Shown here in pieces: positions 36,832-50,496 of a DNA stretch of 64,000 bases. Under the pieces are notes generated by a model, which was given only the letters and a program-made list of their open reading frames with translations, ran no database searches and was not told the DNA's origin. The position numbers and the translations under genes were made by a program. How positions within the stretch are numbered: the stretch's first letter is position 1; each line of letters begins with the position of its first letter. Source of the stretch: Pogonophryne albipinna (Eukaryota > Chordata > Actinopteri > Perciformes > Artedidraconidae); assembly GCA_028583405.1 (NCBI GenBank), contig CM053256.1, forward strand, positions 986,424 to 1,050,423, given 5' to 3'.

Positions 36832-37124
36832 ATTACAAAATCATTTAAGTTAGAGTGTCCAATTGTAAAAGACATCTATATTATGACTTTGAAACACTTT
36901 TCAGTCTTTGTATGTTAACTGACATCCGTGCATACTTTGAGCCTGACATCAGAGTAGAACACACTTATGTGTTTTTTAAGGACCTTGCTTTTGTTATTTG
37001 CATTAACTTCTTTAGACAAAGAACTTAATGCTTTTTTTGGGGTAAATGTTCAAACTAATCCAAACTTTTATTTGGCAATTTAAAGATGTGCACTGAAACC
37101 ATCTCCCAGTTCACCTCCTCTCGT

Positions 37125-39678
37125 TCAGTCACTTGGCACTGGACCGTATCTGAAAGACAGACAAACAAGGAACTCTGAGAAATAACCTTTTTAAAAAGTT
37201 GCTCTTTAGAAATACAAATAATAGGAAGTAGTGGCTTTTGTTCACCAGAACCTCTTCTCTGTGCAATTAATAGTTATCAGTTGTCACGATCTTACTTCCT
37301 GATTTGTAAAGGGAATTTTCTTCCACTTCTTTAAAAGCTGATGAATTAAAGTTTGTGCTTTGATAAACCCCTGAGTTTGACTGAGTACAGCGAGTTTAAT
37401 ATAGTCTTCTTCAGTACGACTGTAGAGGATAAAGGTGTTATTCTTTCTTACTTTAATGCTGATTTACTCGCTCTACCTCATGTTGTAAACCTCTTAGTCA
37501 TGGAGAACGTTTCATCACCTCATGTTGTATACTCCTACATAATATATACAACACACACACACACCTTTTTCTGATGATGAAGAAAGTGGTGGCCAGCATG
37601 GTGCCTACTATCAGCACAAATACTCCTGCAGTGATTGTTTTTGCTAATATGTGCAGCCCTTCTGAACCCAGCCCTTCTGCAAAAAGAAACACAACTATGA
37701 TTAACTTTCAACAATGCAAACGGTTTATTCAGTGATATTTTAAAGGAATGGTTTCGAAAAAGGTATAATGTTTGTTAATTGGTGAGCTTTCAAGGTGCCG
37801 GCAGGTGGATTTTGTCACTTACATACAGTACTGCCGCTGCCCTAACAATGGGCTGTTGGATGCAATTCAATGGGCTCTATTATTAAAATGTGAAGGATGA
37901 TATTTGTATTCCGTGCCTCTACTGTGACATGCTTCAATCCTGTTGCTTGTAATCTATTATTCTCTAAAATTGGCAAAATGCAAGACATCCTGTTTTCTTT
38001 TTCTTTCGGCATATTCTTTTTCTTTACTGTGTATGGACTTACTTCATCTTATGTGTGGTTTACTAAATATGGTGGTAGTGTAGATTTGGATCTTGAAAAT
38101 GTTGTCTTCCTGCCGTAGCCTGTTCCTGTTTTTCCGCCGGCTATCGTCACCCACGCTTACTTTTAAATGTGTGCCTGCCTTTGCACCACCTGGATGGCCT
38201 CTCCCTGTCTGCCTTTTAACCCAAACCCCGTTCTGATGATTTATTATCATGTGAGTTTTCTGCTTGTGAGTTGAGGGTCAGAGTTCATAATATAGAGAGT
38301 ATTACTTACTCACCTTTAACAACAAGTTTGGTGGTTCCTTCAAATGCTCCGCTGGGATAAGCTGTAACGGTGCAGGTGTACGACCCTGCATCTTCCTTTT
38401 CAACATCTCCAATTATCAAAGATTGTTCTGCAATCTTCACTCTCCCCTTCAGAGAACTGTTGTGGACAGTAACTTCTGATTCACCTTTAGAAGCAATGAT
38501 GAGGATACCCTCTCCTGCTGGTGTCTCCAGCTCCCACTGAACCTGAGAGATGATGTCATCTTCTGGTCCCGGGATGAATTGGCATCGCAGGGTGACCTCC
38601 TCTCCGAGGTATCCCGTCACTTCAGGCTGCACTTTGACTTCTTGTGCCTCAAGAACTGCAACAAAAAGTAATGTGAAATAATGGCAATTCACTTTTTTCC
38701 TTTTTTAGATTTCCCCTTTTTACGACATATATGGAATCCTTTCTTTGATGTAATGAAGTACATTTACTCAAGTACTGTACCTTAGTAAAAATGAAGTACT
38801 ACAAGTAATTGTAGTATTTTGATTATATGCTACTTTTACTCCGCTGTACATTTTAGAAGCCCGTATTGCACTTTTTACTCCAATACATTTATTTGACAGC
38901 TTTAGTTACTTTATTAGCTAATATAAAATATGAATCAATTAAAAAAAGTATGCAGTTATAGGTTAAATAAAGTAACTAAAACAACCTTTATCAGATTTAT
39001 TCATGCATCAATATTCAAAATCCAGTATTTACTATATTATTCTGAAATGGTGTCACACTGCACAACAAATACTTTTACCAGAAATGACTTAAATGCCAAA
39101 ATCTTTGTACTTTAATATTTTTAAAAATTCATTATTTTTACACTTTAAGTAAAAGAGTATATCTTTTGTTAAACTGCAGGAAAGTAAATACATTTTATTA
39201 AAGATAATAGATGGAAATGTTGTTCTTATTACGTAATTCACCTGACGGTTGAAGTTATTTTAAGATTTTACTTAAAAATGACATTGTTATGGATTAAACA
39301 AAAAAACTGTGTAGTTAAAATATTCACTTAAAAAATAATTCTAACACAAAGGAGCCATGCTGTTTCCTCGTATGAGACCTTACACTTGTTGCTTCACCTT
39401 CATTATGCTGCTTTGTTAGATATTACGTTTTTGCTACCTTTAAACAGAGATATCCAACAATTGTGCTATTTTACTGAATGTTAACTTTGAACCGCCCTTC
39501 CTGTTCTTACATGTAAAAATGAACACCGGTTATAGAGATTGTCAAAATCAAAGATGTGGTTGTACCTTCAAAAGCTTTAAAACCAGTATTTGTACTCAAA
39601 TGAGTAAAACCGTCTCTTACCTGGGAATGTCACCTGAATGAACCACAGAAGAATGAGGAGGGGTCTGCTGGAAGTCAT
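37125..39678 (-). CDS. Single-V-domain nectin/PVR-like membrane receptor with short tail (receptor A)
   Basis: Minus-strand exons 39678-39621 (signal peptide MTSSRPLLILLWFIQVTF), 38655-38314 (V-type Ig domain), 37676-37565 (stalk and transmembrane) and 37149-37125 (tail). All introns are GT-AG with consistent phases (1, 1, 2), giving 178 residues. The V domain has the expected cysteines (TLRCQF, YTCTVT), the core tryptophan (VQWE), an NSS glycosylation site and the nectin-like pattern PEVTGYLGEEV and AYPSG. The membrane segment (about residues 147-168, AGVFVLIVGTMLATTFFII) is preceded by Lys146. The tail is only RKRYGPVPSD. An AATAAA 53 nt after the stop (37072-37067) supports the last exon. 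An alternative upstream exon near 37310-37395 also stays open, so the tail is provisional. It is probably a cell-surface recognition receptor; ligand unknown. Confidence 0.75.
38656..39620. other. Intron 1 of receptor A, nothing recognised
   Basis: AT-rich intron without repeats that I could classify. Confidence 0.5.
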
Positions 39679-40395
39679 TGTGCACACCAACAAAGTGACA
39701 GAAACAGGATGTGTGATCTATGCTTTGTCTTCTTCTTACTGCAGTGTAATTTAAGAGATGTCCTGGTTCATCCCTCCTGCTGTAACCTTCAGGAGCACAG
39801 TGACCTCATGTGGTGACATTCTGATAATGTGCAGAGGAGAGCTCGTGTGTTTTTGAATTAAAAGACAAGGTGTATGAATTAAAGTGAAATTACAAATCTT
39901 TCCTTTCTGTTTGGTTATTTTTTAAGAATGGACACTCTCGGGTCAGTCAGACCAGGATGTCAAAGTTAAACAAGTTCCTCAACTCTTCCAAAAGAGGCGT
40001 TTTATTCCCCAAACATTTACAATTATCTTGCCTTTTATCTGGGTGGTGCTTCCTTAAACCCAATTATAGATGGGAGTCCATTTCCTTAAGCTTTATACAA
40101 AGTGTCCTGTGAAATGAGCTCAGGTCAAATTTTAAAGGGAAAAGTTAAAGGTTTTCACATAAAGATTATCATTTAAAAATGTAAATGATAATCTTTAAAT
40201 GCATGTTTTAGGTCTGCAGGATCAACATTTTATCTATAGGTTAAACATTGTGATATATAATCTAGTCAACCTTTCAAATGTGCAAATGTTCTTTCTTTAA
40301 GCTAATAATATGAACAATGGAAATGTCTCTACCGTTACTGTGTTAAAGTTTATTATAACCTATTTAACACATGCACCGTATTCACAGAACCCTTG

Positions 40396-42422
<2,027 letters not shown>

Positions 42423-42847
42423 TTAAAGTGGCCTGTTATGTATTTTGTGTCTCTTTGTGACATGTCTCCACGCTTTAATGTTCAAAAAGCTCTTTATTTT
42501 CCTCATACTGCCTGTGCTGCAGCACCTCCTTTCACCCTCTGTCTGAAACCAGAGCCCAGTCTGCTCTGATTGGTCAGCTGGCCGGCTCTGTTGTGTTTGG
42601 TCAACTGCTTAGATATTGTCCCGCCCCTTAGCTTATCACGTACAATGTGCTGGTAAGCTAATCGGTATGCAACTGTTACATGGTGATGTCACTGAAGTAA
42701 ACAAAGGAGTCCAATGGAGGCAGTGTGTTGGAGAGAAACTCCGTCTGGAGGGAAAACAGGGATTTTAGGCTCTGCAGACCATTGACATGCACACTTTATA
42801 ACACGCTACAGGAAAGGGAAACCCCCAAAAGCATAGGGCCTCTTTAA
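42423..42847. mobile_element. TTAA MITE, 'gggcgggacatc' family (inverted orientation)
   Basis: Bounded by TTAA on both sides (42423 and 42844) with inverted ends 'aaagtggcctgttatg' and 'catagggcctcttt'. Inside are the reverse complements of the family motifs, such as 'gaaaccagagcccagtctgc'. Confidence 0.8.
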
Positions 42848-43324
42848 GAGCACAGTTAACTCGGGTACGGGGCCAAGACAGACCTAACTGAAGGAAAATG
42901 GCAGATGTTGATGGAAATGTGGTAACAAGGCACTTCTGTGAAGGATATTTGGCTTTCTCCTATGATGTGTAGCTTGTAACAGAGTTTATTTATTGTACTT
43001 TAAAAGCTAGGTGAACCACAAAAGACGGTAATGTTTCGCTAGTGTCGGGTAAATTATACAACCCCGGCTACTTTAAAATACTGATCTTTTCATCACTTAA
43101 TATCTCCACATATAGAAAAGGTTCCTATCAGAGAAAAACGTACTACATTTCCTTTAAACTACAGCGCCTGCTTTGAGGCTAAAGTGGAAAATGAGAGGAG
43201 GATTTGAAGCCTTGGAGCAGGTTTTACTTTAGAAGCTGATATAAATATATAAATACAACTTGTATCCAGCATCTTTCAGATTATTGCAAGTACAAGAAAG
43301 ACAAGTTTATCATCCATCTCGTGT

Positions 43325-46300
43325 TCATTGGAGCTGATGGCGCACGACTACGACCTCAGCGTACGTGACGTCGTCCGCCGTGTGTTCCTCGTCGGGCGGA
43401 GCATCTCTGGATGTTTTCAGCCTGACGGCAGAGTACACCACATCCTAAGAGGTAGTGAAAGAGAGAGTGACTTGGTTGTTTGTGTTGCTTTGTTTAATGT
43501 AATCTGAGTGGAACTTATTCAACCTAAATTTAGACACTAGCTCACCACGTCTCTTTTGAGAACAGATTGCCGCGACTCATCCATCACCGGACCGTCTGTA
43601 TCTGCAAAGACAGAGGCGGTTTAGTCGAGGGAACTGAAACAAGTTTAAATAAATCAAAGTGTGGTGAAGTGGGCTTTCGTTCTCACCAATGTAGACACGG
43701 TGTCTGACCTTCGGATCACGTCTGATTTAAAGGAATACAAATGTCTGCGGTTAGTTTTCTGCATCAGAAGGGACTTTTCTTTCTTATTCCTCAAAATTAA
43801 ATAAAGCAACAACAAACTGACAAATAGCACATTTTTAATGTTTCCCAATATACTGAATATAAAATAAACGTAATCCTAATGTAAGCTTAATTCTGTACAA
43901 ATTCATATAAAAAAAAGACTTGAGGACGACAAGTTACATTTATGGAACAATATTGAAAATGACCGAACCTAAACAACCCTGAAATTCAACTGAAAATAAG
44001 TACATGATGCAAAGTGATGCATACTTATGCAAAGTGATGCATACTTATGCAAAGTGTTGGGTTTTCCCCTGTAATTTACCAACTGCTATTTACTTTGCAT
44101 GTGTATATAGAATTAAAAGGACTTCCTCTTTAGTCCAGCACATTACAGTAATACTGTTACATATACCTTTCTGCTTCACAGTATTACTGTAATGTGCTGG
44201 ACTAAATGTTAATAAGTGTTAAAAGTATGCATTACTGTTTTTTTGATTGCCAACAAACTCTCTTTTTAAAGCTCTTACCAGCATGCACTTTGGCCAAATA
44301 GTGATTTTTGTTTTTACCTTCAAAACTACAAAAAAAACACAAAACTATTCAAACATGTTTCAAAATGAGAATAAATCTCATTAAAAACTGTGCTTGCATT
44401 TTCATTGGATGCTAGAATATCCATATATCTTAATGTAGTTACTGCTGAAATGTATACAATTTTTAGTGCAGTTTGCAGAGTTTTTGAAAATGTGCTACAT
44501 GCATGTTTAGTGGTTTGCAGATGGAGGAGTATGAATGACAAAGGTCTTCATGGAAACATTGAAGGCATTTTCAGTGAGTGAAAGAGTTTTGATCAATGCA
44601 TGTCAGCCATTGAACAAAGACTATTCATTGATGATACATTCAGATCCATTTGGAACAGAAGAGTCTTGGTTATGGGTTAATACTCACTTTCTGATGAAGA
44701 TGAAGTAAACAATGGCAGCCACGATGCCTAACAGCAGCATGACGGCGATCACTATAGCAGACACCGTCCCTGCAGATAGCGGCTTCTGTTCTGAGAGAAG
44801 AAACATGACTTTGATTAACCATCACTGTTTATATAATCCCAATCCATTTATCATTATGGTTTACATTTTAAATAGCTGATGGACAACAAGGCAACTGATC
44901 ACACTTAAAATATTTACTTAAGGAAAAAGGGTTGGGGAAAAATATACCAATATTATAATATGTGAAGGGATATATCGTAATGTTGCATAAGTGTTGTCCT
45001 TTCCTGGCTTTAAAGTACGGTAGGAGATGCAATCTTCACTAATTCATTACATTTACATAACCAATGATTATATTATATTTGATATACAGTACTCCATATC
45101 GCAGAGTCCTAGCAGTGGGGTTAAACACATTTATATTAAACTGGAAACAAGAAATTGTATCAGAAATACGGTTTTTGATCAAGAATGCTTTTCTTACTCA
45201 CCTTGAACATTAAGTTTGGTGGTTCCTTCAAATGATCCGCTGGGATAAGCTGTAACGCTGCAGGTGTACGACCCTGCATCTCCCATTTCAACATCTCCAA
45301 TTATCAAAGATTGTTCTGCAATCTTCACTCTCCCCTTCAGAGAACTGTTGTGGACAGTAACTTCTGATTCACCTTTAGAAACAATGATGAGGATTTCCTC
45401 TCCTGCTGGTGTCTCCAGCTCCCACTGAACCTGAGAGATGATGTCATCTTCTGTTCCCGGGATGAATTGGCATCGCAGGGTGACCTCCTCTCCGAGGTAT
45501 CCCGTCACTTCAGGCTGCACTTTGACTTCTTGTGCCTCAAGAACTGCAACAAAAAGTAATGTGAAAAGATGGCCGTTTATTATTCTTTTATAAAAAAACA
45601 AAAACAAGATGATTTTTAATTTAACCTTATTTTAAACACACATGGAGTCCTTTTTATAACATTTGTCAACATGATTTTGTTCATTTCAAAACACTTTTGA
45701 GAGGCCTTATTATGCTTTTGTGGTTTTCTTTCTCTTTCCTAACGTTTTGTGTGTGGCACAAGTGTGGTCTTTTTAGCCAATAGAAACACTTGTGCTTCTA
45801 TTGGCTAGCGCTTCAACACGTTGTACGTTATAGGCTAAGGGGCGGGACATCTCTAAGAAGTTGACCAATCACAACAGAGCCGGCCAGCTAACCAATCAGA
45901 GCAGACTGGGCTCTGGTTTCAGACAGAGGGTGAAAAGAGGTGCTGCAGCACGAGAACAATAAAGAGCTTTTTGAACACAAAATACAAATATGAACCTGGA
46001 AATTAGCATAATAAGTCCTCTTTAATTAAAACTGCCCCCCTGTGTCCACACATGTTCTAGACAGAGTCTCTAGAAGACTACGATGATGTTCAGTGGAAGA
46101 AAGTAAATAAGTAAAAGTACTGTATTTACGTTTTATTTTAGGACAGAAGTATTGTGCTGCTAAAACAGAACATGATACGCTGGCAAGAGTGTGCTGTCTT
46201 GTTATCTCTATCAACACTGTAACGTTGTTTTTCATAATTACTCAAGCCACCCTTTTTTCAGACACAGATTCAACACCACTTTACAAAAGCATCTGTTCGC

Positions 46301-46540
46301 ACCACAGAGTATTTTAGAGAAGCTATATGATTGTAAAACTAATTCAAATTCAGTTTGGAAGAGGAAGTTTAAGAAATGATTCTCTAAAACAAACTTTTCA
46401 ATTGATTTAAAATAAATATAATCCTCTTGTCTTCAGTATTAGGCTATATATGTTTTAAAAATGTCAAACATGTTTGTCTTACCTGGGAGTAACATGATGT
46501 AAATCAGGAGCATTGCAGGGGACTTGCTGCAAGTTTTCAT
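43325..46540 (-). CDS. Nectin/PVR-like V-domain inhibitory receptor with two ITIM-like motifs (receptor B)
   Basis: Six minus-strand exons: 46540-46483 (signal, MKTCSKSPAMLLIYIMLL), 45543-45202 (V domain), 44790-44688 (stalk and transmembrane), 43721-43687, 43601-43546 and 43444-43325. GT-AG borders and phases (1, 1, 2, 1, 0) join into 237 residues ending VVVVRHQLQ. The V domain (residues 20-133) differs from receptor A at about 9 of 114 positions. It keeps both cysteines, the core tryptophan and the NSS sequon. The membrane segment is VSAIVIAVMLLLGIVAAIVY. The tail (residues 168-237) has VVYSAV (Tyr202) and VTYAEV (Tyr226), both matching the ITIM consensus (V/I/L/S)xYxx(V/I/L). Their 24-residue spacing suits tandem-SH2 phosphatases such as SHP-1/2 (inference). 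The 35-nt exon 4 is the least certain; it was chosen because it alone restores the reading phase. Confidence 0.78.
44004..44060. repeat. 20-bp tandem repeat in receptor B intron 3
   Basis: 'atgcaaagtgatgcatactt' is repeated nearly three times. Confidence 0.85.
44131..44204. repeat. Perfect 27-bp inverted repeat (hairpin)
   Basis: 44131-44157 (starts tagtccagcacattac, ends tactgt) has an exact reverse complement at 44178-44204, with a 20-nt loop. It lies in intron 3 of receptor B. It could be a tiny foldback element or fold as a hairpin RNA; nothing distinguishes the two by eye. Confidence 0.85.
45698..46023. mobile_element. MITE, 'gggcgggacatc' family, in intron 1 of receptor B
   Basis: Ends 'gccttattatgct' and inverted 'agcataataagtcc'. 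It contains 'aaggggcgggacatctct', 'agagccggccagctaacc' and 'agactgggctctggtttc'. Borders are approximate. Confidence 0.75.
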
Positions 46541-48620
46541 TTTTCATAACTACAAGGGGTGGACAAAATAATAGAAACACTTTACAATACAACATAAGAA
46601 TGCAAATATGAGTCAATGCAGCAGCAAATTAGGATAATACTGAGCTACTAAGTTCAAACTGAAGTACGCTAAATTAAACTGGCATGTAATAGATTTTCTT
46701 TGCAACAATTAACAACTAATTAAAAAAATAAGTTTTTCAGTAAATATGAAGGAAACTCACAGTTACAGAGGTAAATTATCCGATGTCCGGTTGCTGGTGC
46801 TTTAGTCGAAAACACTGTAAACATATGACTTGTGGAAACGCCAGACAAGTCTCAGAAAAGGATGACAGCTCGAGGCAAACACAGAAAAAAAGTATCATTT
46901 GCAAAGAGGAACATGGTGTGATGGTTGGCCACCACAAACGCTGAATGACACATTGAGCACTGGCACGATATGCTGTGAACTAAACACGGATCCGATTACA
47001 CTGATAGTCAAGTGTGGTAACCGGACATCCCATTTTATCCAACGTGTACACATCTGCATATTTATTATTTAAAATAACTCACCCAAGAAGTAGAAGTGGA
47101 CATGACTCCTAGCACTCAGCACTTTTACCAGGAATACAAACCAATACCATTGTTTTGAATGGGAAGTCGTTTCTCTTTCAATCTGTCATTTGTTATCAGT
47201 AATCACCAGGCTGCATTATTTCCGATTTTTGGTTAATTTCTCTCCCCACGTGAAGTAGCCACAAGTTTTAAAAGCGCCCTCTTGTGGTGAAGTGAAGGTA
47301 TTGAAGTCTACAGAGTGTGATAATCTTTTTGGACAAAGATAAACTAGGCTGAGTTATGTTTGTTTGTATGAGAAGGTTGCATCATTGCTGGCTGTTTTAA
47401 GACGTATCCAGACTTCCTGATTATTGTGGATCAAATTGTCTGATCTTTTTGTTCAAAAAGCAGATTTTGCTTAATTCCAGCTATCGCCTGTGTACGTCTG
47501 ATGGCCCAAAACACACAAACATGACATTGTTGTGGAGATGCAATAGAGCCAAACAGTCCTCACACAGTTTAATTATGTTTCATTTTATATTCAGTTTCTA
47601 CATGTAACACTTCTTGTGATGAGTTATTTTAAATTCCTTGAATGTGTGGTACAGTTCTGAAAATGCTGCTCTAGGCGTGTGTGAAGTTGTGTGAAGTTGG
47701 CTGTCAGCTGGTGATAATGCTCAAGCTTTTGTTCCCCATGAAGACGGGAACTTGTTGAGTCTCTCTGCTCAACATGGTTTTAACTTCCCTCATTAAAGGG
47801 GCCTTTCTAAATCTGGCAGAGCAGGTGTTATGGCTGCCCATTGTTGCATTGTTGGAGGAGCCTGTGACTTAAGTGTTTCATTGCCATATCTATATATAGA
47901 ACAAATAAAACAGAAAAAATAGTGTAAGAGGATGTTTTGAGATGAAATACAAATAAAATCGATGTAGTGCAAGAAGAGTCTAAATACAAGTAAATGGAAT
48001 ATGATAGATAAATAATTTGCCCGATGCAAGCAGATGAATGTTATGGATGTTCTTTAAATAGTTCAGGTGTTTAATAGTCTTATGGCCTGTGGGATGAAAC
48101 TGTTCCTGAGTCTGGTGGGTCTAGATCATAATCTCACCAAAATCCCACAGGTGTTAGCTATTCCCCTTCTAGTTTTCACAACCAAAGCATTTACTCTGGA
48201 TTCATGGTGGATCAAATTGCAGGGGGGCTTTTAAGTCTGGCAGAGCTGGTGTTAAGGCTGCTAGGATTCAGCCCCCCTGTAACTTTGGGCCAGGATAGTC
48301 ATAATCTCAACAAAATCACACTGGTTTTGGTTATTCCTCTTTAGCCCATCAGCTGAGAATTAAAGGAGTGCTTCTAAATTGGTTTACCTTTTTCCTTTGC
48401 TGACTTTGTGGTTAGTGGGTGAACTTGATTCAATGATGCCTCTCGAAACAGATCAAGAATGCGTACAAAACCAAAAATATGAATATAATGGGAGGGGGGG
48501 TCAACAAATGTTCAAGTTTCTTGGTAAATTATAAATGTTTTAAGGAAGTAAAATAGGGGAACAAACTATGATTAAAACATGGCCACAGAGTCATAATTGT
48601 AACCCTCAAAAGAGGAACCT
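46541..48620. other. Region upstream of receptor B; retroelement fragment at about 47930-48120
   Basis: This should hold the receptor B promoter, but no specific site could be read. A fragment ending 'ggcctgtgggatgaaactg' (about 48085) belongs to the repeat also seen at 5770-6110. Weak inverted similarity around 'gatgtccggtt' links about 46780 and 47020. Confidence 0.45.
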
Positions 48621-48704
48621 TGAACGTGCAAGAAACACAGATCAGATTGAACAGTACAGTTCTTACACACGTCACAGCAGAGGCACAAAATACAAGTATG
48701 AACC

Positions 48705-49440
48705 AACGGCCGGCTCTAGACCATTTGCTGCCCTAGGCGAGATTTTAGCTGGTTAACATTTATTTATCTATGCATATTTTTTTATCTCTCCAGTTTTAAA
48801 CGATATTTTTGGTTTACTGTCCTATAGTAGGCTATCCATTGAAATGATTTCAAACCTGTTTATCCCAATAATTATAAAGGAGTGCCTTGGAAATATGTGT
48901 TTACTTAAATTGTGATCAAAATGTTTGAGACCCACTGAGATAAAGACTAAAGTGAACTATCTAAACAGAACACTCAGAGTCCTTACCTCACTGAGCTGTA
49001 GTTACCAACCACTCAGTCTGACTGGAGAGGACTCTCCCTCCACATCATTGTAGAAACATCTTCTTCTAATATCCGTTAGCGCAGCTAGCACCAGGTGCTA
49101 ATAACAACAGCACCGGTACCGGTGCACCCTCCCTCTCTCCCTCGCTCGCTCCCACGCTCACTCTCACTTTGGCTGTGAGCTGCGGGTGCCAGATAAGCCA
49201 ACATCCCCCACTTTCATCACTTACAGTGCCCATCGTACAGGGCAAATGAAAAGTGTAACCGGGGTGAAAAGGGTGTTACGTTCACTTAATTATGAATATT
49301 GTTACATCAAGGCCGAAAATTAGGATGAGCGCCAACGGTCAAAAATGTTGTTTTCCCTCCCAGAGCTGCCAGCTCAGCGCCTCCACAGACCTGGCGCCCT
49401 AGGCGAACATCTATAACACCAGTGCTACGGGCCGGCCCTG
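48705..49440. mobile_element. hAT-type MITE inserted in an older MITE
   Basis: Inverted ends around GGCCGGCTCTAG (left) and GGGCCGGCCCTG (right), with 'gccctaggcgag' near the left and 'gccctaggcgaac' near the right. The perfect 8-bp target duplication TATGAACC lies at 48697-48704 and 49441-49448. The flanks ('aaaatacaag' left; 'ctgaaaataagcatgatag...ctttaa' right) belong to the TTAA MITE family, so that element was present first. No transposase. Confidence 0.85.
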
Positions 49441-49864
49441 TATGAACCTGAAAATAAGCATGATAGATCCTCTTTAAAGTAACCCTCAACGTTTACTCCT
49501 AATTAGTTTAACGCAATGGTTCCTGCTGTAGTTAAAAATCTTGCTTTCATGTTGAACTGTTTTTTTAGAGCAGTCACTTAATCCACTTTCAAATATTATT
49601 CCAGTGACTGATTGGTAATGTCCTATATAATATTTGATGTCCTTTCTTAATACAGATATAGATGTACTTGATTGATGTTAAATTAGGATGTGAAAGTGTT
49701 ACAACAGCAGCTGGTGATCAGGCATTGCACATTGCAACAGTAATTGAATACATATCAACCGTAGTAATGTGCATATATCTGTAGAGTATCAATAGAGAAC
49801 AACATGTCATATCTACAGAGTCTAATTTAGTTCTGTGTACTGATCCTAGCACCACATGAACTTG

Positions 49865-50044
<180 letters not shown>

Positions 50045-50496
50045 TTAAGATACTGGAGGAGGAAACAAAAGAGCATGAAATAAAAACCATGCATTAATCT
50101 CACAGCCTCGCACCAGCGACCTTGTGGCAAGCTGCATCTCAGAAAAGTGATGTTTAATTATCGCCACCAATCAGAGTCCCACTGCTAAAACGATCCCCAG
50201 GTGTTGGTAATCAGGTCGGAGGTGTGCAAAGCTTTCCGTGTTTCAGTTGGTCGAGCTCAGCTTGTTGCCTGCATGTAAATGATTGGTGTTGGGGTTCATG
50301 ACAGGAATAACAAACACAACAGCCTCTGCATCTTGAGCTATATTCCTCTGAGTCAGAGCACACAACATGGAGTGGAGACAGTGCTGCATTTAACATGGAG
50401 ATTGTTAGTGGTATTAATAGCTAGAGAACGAATATAGTTATGTCTTCATCAAGTAATACTTAAAGGTCCCCTATTATACTGTTTTTCATCAATATA

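Noticed and set aside
37310..37395. Alternative exon in receptor A between the membrane exon and the tail
   Set aside because: It has a usable acceptor and donor and stays open, but gives a tail with no resemblance to receptor B, and the direct splice to 37149 gives a simple stop followed by AATAAA. Not excluded by transcripts.
43654..43848. 64-codon ORF with a hydrophobic start
   Set aside because: It overlaps receptor B exon 4 in the same strand, but the phase-restoring spliced exon (43687-43721) explains the coding signal. The upstream part is intronic.
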